A DNA stretch of 64,000 bases from Neurospora crassa OR74A. Taxonomy: Eukaryota; Ascomycota; Sordariomycetes; Sordariales; Sordariaceae. The position numbers and the translations under genes are program-made. The notes below the pieces were generated by a model. That model was given only the letters and a program-made list of their open reading frames with translations. It did not search any database and was not told the origin of the DNA. Numbering within the stretch: the first letter of the stretch is position 1; every line of letters starts with the position of its first letter. Location: NCBI RefSeq assembly GCF_000182925.2, contig NC_026503.1:3596001-3660000 (forward strand), in the 5' to 3' direction. Below, piece by piece: positions 21,730 through 35,407 of the stretch.

Positions 21730-22126
21730 CCCTTGCCTTTTCCGTTCCATTCCTCGCTGTGTTTTTTTTTATAGCCGACTACCGCCGCCATTCAACTCAG
21801 ACTGTCTGACAACGGTTGCCGTCGGCCGGATAAATCGGTCTTTCTATTCACATTGATGTGTCATCAACCTGAAGCGCATCAGCAAGTTCAGCACTGCAGG
21901 ATAAAGTGGTTACTGTTGCACAACTGCTATGAAAGTGGATATACATACATATGCAAAGGTAAGGGACGGCCGGACATGACGCTATGTATGTATGCAACAG
22001 CCCGACAGGCTGACGGGACGGACGATAGCGCAATTGTGGAAGCTACTACATATGTATGTATTGTGTTGAGCTTCTCCAGTTAATTAGGTAGGACAGAGGA
22101 AGAGAGGGTACGTCGTATGCACAACG

Positions 22127-22185
22127 ATTCCGGATATTGCAGTCAATATAGTGTCCGTCGCTGCAAATTCCGGATATTGCAGTCA
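22127..22185. repeat. Pair of 19-bp direct repeats, 40-bp period
   Basis: ATTCCGGATATTGCAGTCA occurs at 22127-22145 and again at 22167-22185, perfectly conserved, separated by 21 unrelated bases. No gene lies nearby. Confidence 0.9.
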
Positions 22186-25100
22186 GCGTAGCAGCAGTAA
22201 GTTTCTTTCGTGGGAGGTGGTGTGGAACAAACAAAGGATCCACGAAAGACATTCATTCAGCTTCGAAAGAATGCGCTAACGATCCAACACTAGACTCGTT
22301 CTACGGGAATGTCTCACTGGTGAGATTCTGGCCCATTTGGCAATGGTAAGGTGAGTTTTTAGTTTGCCAGATAGGATATACTAGCCACACCAACTACGGT
22401 AAAACTAGTAGATGACATGAGGCTGGATTCTGGAGATCATCGTCGTGACACTACGCTATCTAGTCTAGACTTCCATATGGTAGTATCTCGACGTCGCTTC
22501 GTCTTATTACCGCGTATCGCGGAAAAAAAACACGTAGAAGAAAGGATTGGAGGTCGGAGCAACATCCGGTATTGCCCAGGTTATTTTAGCGCTGTAACCA
22601 TCGCTCATCTTCTCCATCCCTACGCCATCACCTTGTAAATCCTTCATTCCTCATCACACACTCACCGTGACGGCCCTACCTGTCAGACAAATCTTCCCAT
22701 CGCCACATCGATTTCAACGCACGTGCTCCACAATAGCAGCGACGAAGGCGGTGAGGGAAAACATCAAGAAAGTTCGTTCCGCCATCTGATGTCTCTCGTT
22801 GTCGTGTGACAATGAACGGAACGGTCCCCGCCCTCGGTGCGTCCCGAACGGCGACCGGAAGAAAAAGGAACTAAAAACCTGAAGACCCCCTTGTTCTTGC
22901 TTTTGACTGGCCAGCTTACGCTTCCTTGGCCTTTTTTTTGGTGGTCCATGGCCACGGACCCCCCCCCAGGACCCCCGGATCTCAGTCAGACTCAGATCGA
23001 CACTTGAAGATTTTTTCTTATCATGTCTACTGCGGTATGTTCCATATCATGGTTGATCATGGCGTCCGGAAACCGTATCTTTCCATCCGTACGTGCAAAT
23101 CGCGGTCATTACAGAAACATTGTCTTAATTTTGCCTTCGAGATCCCGCTTAGCGGACGGTACCCAAGTACACTAGTTGGCATGTGAAGTAGGGAAGGATA
23201 GTATAGGGTAGGACAGTTAGCGTGGTACCGTTCCCGTACTGTCACCTCGGCTTTGGAACTTTTCACTTACGGTGTATTCCCGAACTCCGAACGGGCGCGA
23301 GGGGTAACGTTACCCTTGTAACAACCATTTATCTTTTCGTCCATTCTTCCTTTCGGAGCCGAAGTTGGAGATCGTCACGTTGCTGCAGACAAGGGGGGAG
23401 GGAGGGGGGGGGGGGAATAACTGCCGAGTCTTTCCAGGTTCATTATGTACGTAGCATCATAAACAATTTTGATGAGAGCAAGACTCACAAGTCACAGCGG
23501 GCAACAGACATATCGAGCAGAGAGGTACATGATATATCGTGCTTGAAAAACTTCCAGATATGATATCCGCAACTTGGTATAACTACTCCAACCTTCATGA
23601 CAACGTATAGGCCAAAACCACCAGGGTATCTACTACACGTCTCGACTCACTCACAGAGCGAGTATCCAAAAACCCCGAGCCAGCATCCCAGACCCATGAG
23701 GAAAAAGCAAGGAATTCCCGGTGAGTGAATGCACACGCCATCAAACACGGAATGAGAACGAGAAAGTCAGGTCGCGCAGCAAAAGTGACTCGTCGCTCTT
23801 GTTCCGCGCACAGTGCGTGGCATTTCCTCCAGCGGCCAGGACACCTTGTTTCAAATCATAGGCCTCTGCCTTGCTTCTCAGCCATCCCAACTAGGCGAGG
23901 CCGGTCTAAGAACCGTTACACCACTAGTATGAGATACGGAGAAGCTTTGGCATGCGGTGAGATGAACCACACTTGTTTCCCCGCTGGCCAGTCCCCCTCC
24001 CGTATATCCACCAAAATCACCTGGTGGTAACGTCCTCATACCTTGACTCCCCTGACTGAACACATCGGAGGAACTTTGACCTGACCTACGGAAAAACGCA
24101 AGCCTGATAGCCACGAAACCCTCGGTCCTATCCCGTCTAGCAGGACTCAGGTCGATCCGAGAGTGTATGCAGGACATACGCCGCAGCAGTGATCCCGTCC
24201 CCCGAGAGTCCACGAGGATAATCGATAGAGTCGCTTCACCAAATTTGTCCAAGTGTGTCGGTGGCGTTGAGAGGCTGAGAAAGGCCAGAAAGCAGACTTG
24301 ACACGGCAGAAAGGAGGTGATGATGCTGTTTGTCATTCACTGCTCAGCAGTGAGTGCCGTACACTATCCCGTATTGCCCTTCTTTTTCTGCATCGTGTTT
24401 TGGAGAATACCATCCTTGCTTCAAGTCCCCCCTCTGCTCCCCAACCTGAATGTCCCCAGAGCCTCTTCCTGGATCTGCGAGATAGACAGGCTGAGAATCA
24501 GAGATCGTTGGTCTTTGTCGACAACCAGTGTCTGCCGAAGTTTGCGATATTCCAGATACGCGGCGGCGGCTAGATGGTGTTGAATCGGCCATGCCATAGA
24601 GGGAAGATCCCGAGAACCAGTCTCGTTTGTGTCGGGTGACCCCTCTCTTCCTCTAATCAGGAGCGCACATAATCCGAACGGTGGCGTCAATCGTTTCTTG
24701 CTTCGAGTCCGTCGGTCTTCACTTCGACATCAAGTCGTAAGATGGAAAACCCTTCGTATCGTTAGAAGTCGTCTTTGTCGTCGTAGCCGCAGGGATTATA
24801 CTCGTCAACATTAAAGGCCGTAAACATCATCCGTAAGACAAAATGAAAATCCAAGATAAAGGGTAAAGATGGAAACGTCTTGAAGCGAATGTGCGGTGGG
24901 GTAAACCCGTGAGGGAAGCCCGAGACACCGCGAAAGGGGTATCTTCCAAATGCCAGCCTTTTTGAATGCCGTGTCCTGCGAGTGGAAAAAAGGGGAAAAG
25001 AAAAAAAAAGAATTGAAAGAAAGTGAAAGACAAAAGGGGTAATCTCAATCAAGAAAGTTTCTGTCTCGGGCTTGCGCCGCCGAGCCGTGGGTGCATTGCT

Positions 25101-25236
25101 GCAGTCTTCTTCTTAAAAGCAAAACACGCAAACCAGCCTATAACCGCCATGATGTAAATGCAAACAGACTACCCGCCCCAGGTCCCTGCCATGTGAGGTT
25201 GAAACAATAGGAAAAGCCGATGACCAAGCACACGGT

Positions 25237-25261
25237 GATGATGATGATGATGATGATGATA
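25237..25261. repeat. (GAT)n microsatellite
   Basis: About eight GAT units, in non-coding sequence 330 bp from the stop of the 25596-26627 gene. Confidence 0.9.
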
Positions 25262-25595
25262 TCTCAAAGCCAAAGAAACTGAAATGGCACAAAAAACAAA
25301 TAGACGCTCGCCCGCTAACCCGTAGTGAGATAAAAGAAAAACCAGTCGGGAGTAGATACACCAAGAGAGGAGAGGGTTGGTTGAGGAAAGAAGTGTCGAA
25401 TGTCGCTCCGAATCCATATGCCAAACGGCGAAGTGCCTCTTGCTTGTGTGATCAAATCACCCAGCCGCTATGGGCATAAGTGCCGCGTTCTGGATTTGTG
25501 GATATTCAAAAGATCCAGAACACTGGCGATCATGCGGAAGTCGTCGCGGCTGGATAACCTGGATAACCGGTGCCCGTTGTTGCAGACGTTGGTTG

Positions 25596-26627
25596 TCACA
25601 TTGTCGTGGTGTATTCCTGATAGCGATCCCAACCGAAGTTGTTAAATCCCATGCTGACTCCGCAATGAGGAGCAAGCATGCTGGGTAGCGGAAGGGGGGC
25701 GGAGACGAGCGTAGAGCCGTAGTAGTAGCCGGCCGAGGAGAAAGGCGTGCTGTAGGACGGCGTGCTATAAGCAGGTGTAGGTGAGGGCATTTGCACCTCG
25801 CTGACACCCATGCTTGCCCACATGGGGGGGCTGGCGGATCCGGATGATGCCACACTGGGGCTCGACGGTAGGACTCTCCACGACTCGACAGGAGCAGGCA
25901 GCGACGAGGGCGTTGTGGGTTGCGACCACATGCTGACATTGGCGGGAGAGCTGGGCAACAAAGGAGGCTGACGGACGACATCGACGATCCTAGGCGGAGG
26001 CGGCAGCAGCGGCTTGTAGAGGTTCATGACGGCACTCTTGACATCCTCGCTCCTACCATCCAGCAATTCTCCAGCTCCCTCCTCTTCGAGACCCTCCAAA
26101 GCCGTCACGTGCGTGGTGAAGACAAACTTGTTGATGGCCTGAACAAAGTCGTCGTGAAGCTTCTTGCATTGCTGATCCTTCTCAGACCAGTCGTACGTGC
26201 TGGCCTTGGTGTTGGGGCAGTGGACGTCCTTGTGGTACTCGATGAGCGACTCGATGGTGTCGGGGGTAAGCTTGAAGGCAACCTCGTTCCTCAGGACCAT
26301 GTCGACGTGGACGATGTAAGCCTCCAGGTGGATAAGCTGATAGTTGGCGATGGCCTCAACCAACGGGTTGGAGTCGTTCTTGAGCTTGTCTTCGGGAGCC
26401 TTGGGGAGCATGAGCGAAGCCAGGATCCAGATGGCATTCGGTGAGGACAGGGTCTCAGTCAAGCATTTTGTGTGCTGGGGTACGCTGTTGAGAGGCCTCT
26501 TGACTTTGTTGATGCGCTTCAGTGTCTTGGTCAACCATGGCTCAACCTTGGAACCCAGCACGACGTTGACGGAAGATGCTCTTGGGGCAAAGGCGGCGGC
26601 CGAGGCCGGTAATAGCTGGACTGGCAT
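25596..26627 (-). CDS. Hypothetical protein, helical domain plus Ser/Pro/Tyr tail
   Basis: A single exon of 343 residues from the ATG at 26627 (MPVQLLPASAAAFAPR). The frame is open further upstream, but that part lacks protein-like character and is probably leader. Residues about 20-190 alternate hydrophobic and charged positions like a helical domain, for example NYQLIHLEAYIVHVDMVLRN and HDDFVQAINKFVFTTHV. A Pro-rich hinge (PLLPPPPRIV) follows, then a low-complexity tail of Ser, Pro, Tyr, Gly and Met with YSTPSYSTPFSSAGYYYG. The tail looks intrinsically disordered, even prion-like. No signal peptide or membrane helix is seen from this start. I do not recognise the family. It is isolated, with 5.8 kb of gene-poor DNA on one side and 9.5 kb on the other. 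Confidence 0.75.
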   Translation of the reverse strand: MPVQLLPASAAAFAPRASSVNVVLGSKVEPWLTKTLKRINKVKRPLNSVPQHTKCLTETLSSPNAIWILASLMLPKAPEDKLKNDSNPLVEAIANYQLIHLEAYIVHVDMVLRNEVAFKLTPDTIESLIEYHKDVHCPNTKASTYDWSEKDQQCKKLHDDFVQAINKFVFTTHVTALEGLEEEGAGELLDGRSEDVKSAVMNLYKPLLPPPPRIVDVVRQPPLLPSSPANVSMWSQPTTPSSLPAPVESWRVLPSSPSVASSGSASPPMWASMGVSEVQMPSPTPAYSTPSYSTPFSSAGYYYGSTLVSAPLPLPSMLAPHCGVSMGFNNFGWDRYQEYTTTM

Positions 26628-27156
26628 TATGGCCGGTTGTGAGTTGAAAGTTGGGAGGCTGGCGAGGTGAGGTGAAGTGAGAGACCTGAGAGTGACAGAG
26701 CACACTGTAGCGCTTGACGGGAGACGGGAAACACAGGGGGGGATTGAGATGGGAAACGAATAGAATATAAGAAACAAGGTGAGCAAGGTGACGAAGCGGG
26801 CAGTCCCAAGACAAGGGCCTAGCGTACTCGCCGGCAACGTCAAATGAAAAGAGAAGAACGGGAGACGAGGGGCTCGTGAGGGAGAAGAAGGAGGGTGAGA
26901 AATCTCGTGTAGAAAGTCTGGGTGCTTAGGACGGTGGGGTGTAGTGGGTGTTATAGTCGTACCCGTCGTTGCCGTCACTCGCGCTGTCGCCCACTGCCAC
27001 TGCCCCCCTTCGAGCCCTTTTTTTCATACTACACCACCAACATCCCTACCTACAGCTGCATGCATAGGTACATTAGTGTGTAGTAGTGTACACGAAGACG
27101 GGAGGGCAACCACAACATGGAAGCGACGAGGACACCAGAGCGGAGAAGAGAGAAGA

Positions 27157-27175
27157 GGGGGGGGGGGGGGGGGGG
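27157..27175 (+). repeat. G19 tract
   Basis: An uninterrupted run of 19 G on the plus strand, about 530 bases upstream of the ATG at 26627. Confidence 0.95.
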
Positions 27176-30100
27176 TGTATCTTGAATGCGTCCCGCGTTA
27201 GTGGCCGGACAAGCCACAAGCCCGGAAGGTCCAGATGGGGCCCGCTACACCGCACTGGCTGCAGCTGCTGTTGGTTGGCAAAACTCGCCAAAATCAGAGC
27301 ATGTTGCCATCGTCAGGAGGCCAGTCAGCGCCGAAGCCTGAGAGGTCACTTTCTGTTTCAAGCCACTTTTCGACAGCCATTCAAGGCCATGGACTAAGTC
27401 TCATGTCCCAATCTGGCCTGCATTTTCAACCGTATTGATGGAGTAGGAATGGTCAAACCTACCTAGTTAGCATCATCAATCCGGAAAAGAGCCCCGTCTC
27501 AAGTCCCAAATCCCCGTGCTATCTATCGTATGTTGTATCGACGACGTCGGGTCCGCCTAGCCCATTATCATGGCTCCATGGCTTCCGGGCTAGCTCCGTG
27601 TAATAGGGTAGTCCGACAGTCAAGCATCTGTAAGCTAGAGTTGGGTTCCAACAGGACGATATTCCAAGGAAGCCAAGATCTCGGGTATCCGGTTTTCCTC
27701 TCTTGAAGTTTTTCACAGTCGACAAACTTTTCAACGCTACCGGAGACCACGGGTGACGGGCGGGCGGACAGGGCATCTGAAGAGCCTGGCATCGATCAAC
27801 TCGACCCCAGATGCCAGGGTTCTCCGGAGCTGTGTGTGTACTGTAGCGTACTGTAGAGCCCAAAGTGCGTTCTTTTCAAACTCGCGCGGCGCCACTTTCC
27901 GTGGCCAAGATGTTGGGATATGTGCGTACCTGGAGTCCCGTGGTATGTGTATGTACTGTGTAGGCCGGGAACTCCCTTCAGTTTGTCACGTCCTCGCCAT
28001 TGCGGTTGACAGGACCTATCGCAGTACCTGACTGACTGCGTCCGGGCTTGCGTAACTCCGAATTCCCTCGTCTATCTCTGCAGGCTGTGCTCAGCCATGC
28101 ATATGCACAATGCTGAATGACAAAAACCCCGACGCACCAAGAGACGAATCGGCCGGTCTCTGGCATGCAACTAGAGCTGAAGACTGCAGATGTCCAAGAT
28201 GTGGACAATGATGCCAGGAAAAACAGAGTAGCGCCACCGTCAGTCAGCAGGGAGTTAGTGGGTGGTATCCCTGCTATGAAAAATACGCGTAAGTTACATT
28301 ACGTTTCGGGGAAAACGGAAAGCATGGCTCCGCTGTGGTAATCCCAGAGCGCTAGTGCTTGGAGATACGTACCTTACCTACCTACAACCGACAGCTCCCC
28401 AGAAGACACCAACGACCCCGCCGATGAATGGCACACAAACCACTACCACCGCGAGCCACATCAAAGAAAAGTACCCAGCTCACAGTTATTCACATCTGTC
28501 ACTCCTCATTTACTCGGCCGTGATCATCGATAGGATAACCATGATGCTGGAGGTGATTACAACACATTGACTTGTTCCCCTCGAAGGATCTGAAACATCC
28601 ACTTAATCCAGGTTTTGGGCTCATAGCCTCCCAGAGCACGTGTGAACGCGACGAGGCTATATCCTCAATTGTGAAATTGAGGCACCAGAAGAGTACTGTC
28701 TTGTCAGTTGCCAAGGCTAACTCGCAATATGTATCAGAGCTTTTGCGGGGAAGGAAGCCAACACGAATGTAATAATGCTTACTCGGTCTTAGGTCATGGT
28801 AAATTGGTCTCACTGTCACCGATATGGCTTGGTAAATCATACTACTACGCCGTACGTTAGTTGTGGCCTAGACCTAGAAGAAATGTGCATTTAAAAAAAG
28901 TACCTTTTGTGATTTATGATATCAAAGGGGATTCCATCTAACTCGTCACCGACCGGCGATGACATTGGCACAATGCTGTAGCAACCGACGTGCCTTTGTG
29001 ACACTGGCGGATCCTGATGGAGTTTTCCGTTCTATCATGTAATATATAGCCTTTTGTTTATGAGCCGGTAAGGGGGGCTGAAATTATCTGACTAGATCTC
29101 AACATGACTGTTGATAGCAGTATGCTTAGCAAGCCGTTGGTCTGATGCAAGCCGCACGCGCGGCTACTAAGAGCAGAGGGGAAGAGGATCCGTATCTGGT
29201 GGACACTGGTATCTTTACTGCTGTAAATGGTGAGCTGCATATGACTCGTAGGAATGTCTGGTTTGCCGTAACACACCATCTTCAAAGCCTGATCCACATC
29301 GTGAGATTATGCAAAGCTCCCACTCGTGGAAGTGTTGAGTCGCCTTGACACTGTCAACCAGTGGGAGCGTCCGCCACGATTGCTGAAACGCGGGGCCAGA
29401 TGAACCCAGAGTGAACCCAGAGTGAACAGGATACCTTAATCATAAAGAACGGGCGTTGAGGGATCCTGAAGAGGATATGGCATGATTAACTTGTCGCCCA
29501 GTCGATCGTCAGAGGGCGCAATCGCTTGCTCCTGTCCATAAATCCTCAACTCCCCAACATGAAACGCAACAAGCGCGCTGCCAGTGGGCCGGGACGCTCC
29601 TTTTCCCTGGAACAAAACCGCCTTCTCGAGGCTTGCTTCTAGACCCAGTCTGCCAGTGATATCTTCGCCCACACCTTCTGACCAGATCCACGATCATCTA
29701 CCGAAAGGTAGTGTACTGCTTGCATACGCCTGGGGCCGGCTAGTGGTCCAAACCAAGCAAGTCATCGGGAGGGGTGAGAAACCAGAAAAGTAGTCTCAAA
29801 CTGGAGTCATTGAGGACTTGTCTGCCGGCTTGACCACTCATTTCTCCCCTCTTCTTCTCCTCATAGACACCCCTGAAGGAGTTTTGGAGTAAGAATGATC
29901 CAGGAGACTCCCAGCTTGGTCTATAGCACGTGTGGAACAAAGACAGGGGATGTCCCAACGGCAATAAAGGTGTGAAAAAGGTACAAAAGGGTAGGAGGGT
30001 TGGCGTCAGCCTGTGAGAGAGCGTATGTTGGGATATGACCAGAAGCTGCCATGCTAGTGCGGGAAGGTGAGCAAAGGTTGTTTAAGTCAGACCCCTGTTT

Positions 30101-33100
30101 TTGAGCCTCATTGGCTGGAGCTCTGAGCGCCCTCGGCCTCCATCAAGAGAAAAAAAGGCCGACATTGGAGCATCTCATTGGTCTGAAAAGGAGGAGAGGA
30201 ACGAATGGGTGGCCCCAGAAGGCGAGATATTCACCCATGAATCATCTGAGAGGAGAGAAATTTGGAGAAAATGAGAAAATATAAAGCCATGGATTTGCGG
30301 CAGCAAGCCACAAGAGGAGCACCCACTTGGTGTCGAGGTGGAAAAAGTCCATGTCTTGATGACGAGAACACAAAACTCCAAGTTTCTGGAGCAGTGGAAG
30401 GAATATGTAGAAACCCGTTGCGATTGGAGAGTCACGGCATATGATCATCTCCGAGCTGTACTATGTATAACCAAGGCTTTGGTGCCTCTTTTGGGGAATC
30501 CGACATGACGACAGAAGAATGTCTCCTATGCCACCACCGGAGCCATGAACCAATCTTGTTCACCACGTCCACTGGGGCCTCGAGAGTTCCGTAGTGCATA
30601 GCAACCTCGAGTCTGGCCTCGCGATATGGAGCCTGGGAGTATCAGACATGGGGACACAGTGGACCGCTTGGTTCCTGGCTCCGTGGGTTTCGTACCCCCG
30701 ATCTCGCTGTGTCTTTCTTCATCCTTGGGGGGAGGGGGTGCAGCAAGCGGCAGGTAGCAACGAAACAAGCAAGGGAATCGAGCTCATGGGATTGGGTAAC
30801 ATGTGAGTAGCTCCGCATTGCTCGCTACCATGGGGGTGACCTGAACGGCTGTCCTCTCGTGGAAGGCCGTTGAGGGTGTAGGTCGAAACAGTCCTAGATG
30901 CGCCCTCGTGGCGGCAAGTAGACACAGCTCGGCAGGTATCGGTCTAGGGCACTTGACGCTGCGCTGCCATTGAACGGGTGTTGTCTTGGTTGCTCACGTT
31001 GCCCACTTGAGAGGCGACCAAGGCGACCTGCGACCACCTTTGTGAGGTTTCTCCCACCCTGGATCTATTTAAATCCACTGGACGGGAACGGGGACGGCAA
31101 AAGAGAAGGGGGCTGTGCGGCCAGGAGCGGAACGAGATGCCAACTGCAGAAGTATGCAACGGCAGAAACGAAACAGACAATGCGCATTGTGCATATTGGG
31201 AACGAAGAATGAAAACCGACAAGTTGAAAGTGAAGAAGTTGTTGTTGGTGGGTGTTGCAATCGACCAGATTCCTTCCATAACAATCCAAAGTAAAGTTGG
31301 AAGCTGAGGGGGGCAGCCACAATTGGCTTGGCACGTATTCATGTGCTTGGTCTTGGCACGTAACGGAGATCAGAGTTACGGTATTGACTGTGAAATTGTC
31401 AGCCAGCGCCAGGCGGTAGTAGTACATAGGTGAGGCGACAGACCCGCCACTTGCCGGTTTGCGTGCGGATTTCGACCAGTGGGCCCCTAGCTTTCTTTTA
31501 TTCTGGGGTCTGCGCTAGTCCATCGCCCATGCTCTTATTCAACTTTGTAAGTTGTTTCATCATGCGAAAATCACAAGCAAGGCCCAAATCGGAAGGGACG
31601 AAACCGTGATGGGGACGGAATCGGAGCATATTGAAAAGGGACGACGCACATGGCTATCACGGATGGAAACGGCAGCCCCAGTAATCTGCCGGGACGAACA
31701 GCATGGGGTGGAAGAAAAAAAAAACCCTGAACCGCGCCGTCCTGGTCTGGTGACGAGTCGGAGCGCCAGAAGAGCCAGTCACTTGACCTTCGGCGCAAAC
31801 TGCCCATCGCGGGATAACCCAAGATAAACGAGAAAATTCACGCGACAATCAACCTGATCTGACCTCGTCGTCGTCCTGGCCATGGACCTTGATCACCTGG
31901 AGAAGCCAATTGCATGTTTTCCGTTTCGCAAGCATTACTTGTGCTGCGACCTGCGCGTCCATGGGACTTGTCCTTGTCGATATCCTCTTCCTCCATTCGA
32001 GGACCAAGACGCCTCGTCCCTTGACACAATTTCACTGATTACACACCCTCACTCCCCTCAAGCCCGATGTTCCCTAGCTGCTACAGCTTGGCTCGGCCGA
32101 ATGAACTCGGGGAAATGACGGGGTAAAAACGGGGGTGGTTCTTGATTCTCATCTCCATTTGTGTGCTGGGCTAACTGGGAGGACGACTGCAGGGCCGATC
32201 TGTTCTCACGGGACTAGCACCGCCGATGTGTATCCAGTCACATATCCAGCGCGGCGGGCGTGAACGCGAATCTGAAGCACGACTGCATCATACATCCAGT
32301 GAGAGAGCAAGCCGAGCAGCCGTTGACTCATACCCAGCACCGCGATCAATATTAGCACGGCGCGACGACGAGGCTATTGGACCGCCGGAAATATTATATC
32401 CTTAACCTCGAACGGTCAGCCAGGACCTATTGTAGTTGGCTGCAGGCGGACCGACCATCGGGCTATGACAATACCGGTGGCAAGCCTCTTGTTGAGCTCC
32501 ATCTCTCAGTGAAATGGCGGACTCTCCAGCGGCTCAGGTCGCTGTCTGGTGCGTTAACCCCAACACCACCAGTTGGAGTCCTCACCACGATAACTGGAGG
32601 ATGGCTTGAAACTTGAGGCCAGCGAAGGGAAGGAGAGGTGGACGAGCCGTACGTGTACGTCACACGCACGACACTTCCAGCATATGCCCCTTTCAGAGAG
32701 GCTTCTCGCCGTACCTAGTCAGGCGATGTGAACAATTAGTCCGGACACGCTTATACCGAACCAGACCCAGTGAGTGTCCGGACTTTTGTTCAAATCGCCT
32801 GCTAGAACTAGTGTAGTGTATGGACGCCTGTCCACGAATAACACCGGCTACATGTTGATCAACGAGAGCGGCGAAATCGGCAAGGTGTGGAGGTGTGGCG
32901 CAGGCCTGGCGAGCTGCGTTTCATTGGGGATAGAGGAATGCAAGACGCGTCGTGCGCGTTTCAATGTAAAGATCCGCTCGGCTTTGCGAACACTTTTTGG
33001 TGGTCGGTCGTCAACCAGGCGAGCCAGTGGTCGCAAAAGGGTCGTTGGAATGCCAAGCCATGACGTCATAGGTAGCCCCTCTACTACATATCAAGACGGA

Positions 33101-35407
33101 CCTTTAAGCAGTGAGCCCTAGCCACATCCATGCGGAGCTGAAGATGGCCTCATGGAGAGTCGGAGTCCTCACGAACAACTCAGCGTCCAGCGCATGCTGG
33201 TGACTCGACAGCTAGGACGGTGGGTATGGGCGCTGGAGGTTCTCTGGTTTTCCACAAACTTTTTCAAACTTTCCAGGGCTGTCCATGAAGCAAAAGCTCT
33301 TCTATGGAGCGGTGTGGCTGCAAGTGCCGAGGCTTGAAACATACATTTTCATCCTGGCTGCCTGCGCCTCGATATCTTCGGAGCTCGGCAGCACCACTGG
33401 TCACGGTGTCAATCTTGACGGGGTTTCCTCCACGTTGAGATGAAAAAGCCCCTGCACGGGAGATCGTGAAAGAAAGTGTGTGTTGGACTTAGAAACCTTA
33501 GTTCGGATATATCCGAAAGGGGAAAAGGGCAACACTGCGTATCTGTGAGCATCGCTTCGCTTCGCTTCGGGATGGTGGCCAACTTACCGGCCGGCCGGTA
33601 GGTGGGGCTGCCGCGGCGGGGCGGGAGGCAGCCCTTGACGTGGCAGCCGCCGATGCCATCTCTTTTCCGCCACAACTACGGTGACACTTCTCGAAAGTGT
33701 CGCTCGTCCGATGTCACTGCATACGTAAGCATTTCGGTTTTTGCGCCTCATTCTCTGAACTTGAACGATTTCCAGACTTCAGGGTCCAGGGTCCAAGCAC
33801 ATTGAGTGATATGAAGTATATTTAGATTTCGGCCGCCGATTGTGTGCACTAACTCATTGCCACACAAAACACACCAAATATCGTTAGTTCATACCCCAAC
33901 TCTCATCGCGCACTCCATGGCAATGCCACATACGTTCGGAAGCGATCTATCTGACTGGATCACTATTGTCTCCATTAACTCAAAGTGGTTGGTCTAGATC
34001 AACTCCATTGTGGTTGCTTGGGTTCGGTGACCCGGGGCGCTCGAGACCGTACACTACAGAAACGGGGCAGTGACGGGCTTGGCCGTGGAGTCAGGCCGCT
34101 GCTGTTCCTGCTCGTTGCTCTCTTGCTTGATTTCCCTCGGTCAAGCTAATGCTGATGCCATCGGTAATCAAGACCAACTCAAAGATGGGGGAGGGGGTTG
34201 AAGGGGGGTGTGGAACTATACGATGTGCCCGACGAAGAGGAACCCCGGATCGGCGGCGACATCGAGAAACTCATCATCACTTACAGCTGAAATCAAACAT
34301 TCGCCCTTGCTTCCTGTTCGTAAGCTTGCAAATTAACAAGTTGACAAGTAGACAAGGCAGAGCTGTATGCCTATTCAATTGTCATGCTGTCTCTCAGTGA
34401 TGCGAGGGATGTCAGATCATCAAATGAGAAATAGGTATTCCGCCTTGAAAGCATATGCCAACCTGTCATAATACAGACAGACGGGCAGGACAATGTGATA
34501 AAACGTGGTTAGGCCGTTCGTTCGTTCAGAACATTGCTTGTGAGTTCTACCAGTGTCTTACTGGCAAGACCGCAAGCCACGAAGGCGCAAAGGACAATGA
34601 CTGGGTGCTGCTGCCTACCTAAACTTAGTGCTCACTCCCTGCTGCTCATGTTGACAGATGTTGGCGTTGGCGTATGTTTGGGAAAAGAGTCTCGGTGGTG
34701 TCGGTAGGTATCATTGGCGAGTAGTGTTTCGGTAAGCTATTTGTGAGAGATAGATGGGTGGACTGGTGATGACATAGTTGTCCGCATATCATGTGATTAG
34801 CATAGATACATATGCTCGGCGAGGCGCTCTTGAGGAAGAGAGACGGCGGCGAGGGTAGAGAAACAGTCAAAGATGCGTACATCGCCGCTATGGAATATAT
34901 ATCAGCCGGGGGTTCACTATTTATTGACTAGACATGCGTCCGCTGCTTTTACTCTGGATAAACCGTGATAGTAAGTCGTCTCAGAAGACCAAAGCAGTCC
35001 AGGTAGTTACCTAGAAGAAGACATTTCGTTTATTGAAGTCAAGGGTTGCAGCAGAATTGAAAACTACATTTAACTCATCTGGGCTGACTTTGAATCACAT
35101 ACTTCTTAACTCTCTTCCAGTCTAGGCTGAAACCACGTATTATCTATTGTAGGTCTCGCAAAGTACATCTTTAGAGGTACTTCAACTGAAAGGGGAGACT
35201 GTGAGAGGTATTCAAACAGATATCGCATTCCTCTGCAAAGCAAAAGACACGAAGTCTAGTGAGTTCTATCAAGAATACAACTTGCGGTCTGGAAGACAGC
35301 AGGGCAGGAGGAACCCAAGGTGGTGAACTTGGTGATCTTATGATGTTTCTCTGTATATTGTACTTGCTACTTTCTCCGTTCAACTCTACTATCTCAACTC
35401 CTTATAG

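Larger units (their letters stand above)
19786..25595. other. 5.8-kb spacer rich in simple repeats
   Basis: Between the ends of trm732 (plus) and the 25596-26627 gene (minus). It contains pentanucleotide, TTC and GAT repeats, a GGGT run near 21190, a 12-base G tract at 23404-23415 and a 19-bp direct repeat at 22127/22167. Minus-strand ORFs at 24344-24592 (82 codons, MADSTPSSRRRVSG start, ATG at 24592) and 23878-24336 (152 codons, ATG at 24336) overlap or adjoin and could be exons of one small gene, but I could not find a splice model that I trust. No RIP-like AT-rich block or transposon remains are apparent. Confidence 0.5.
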
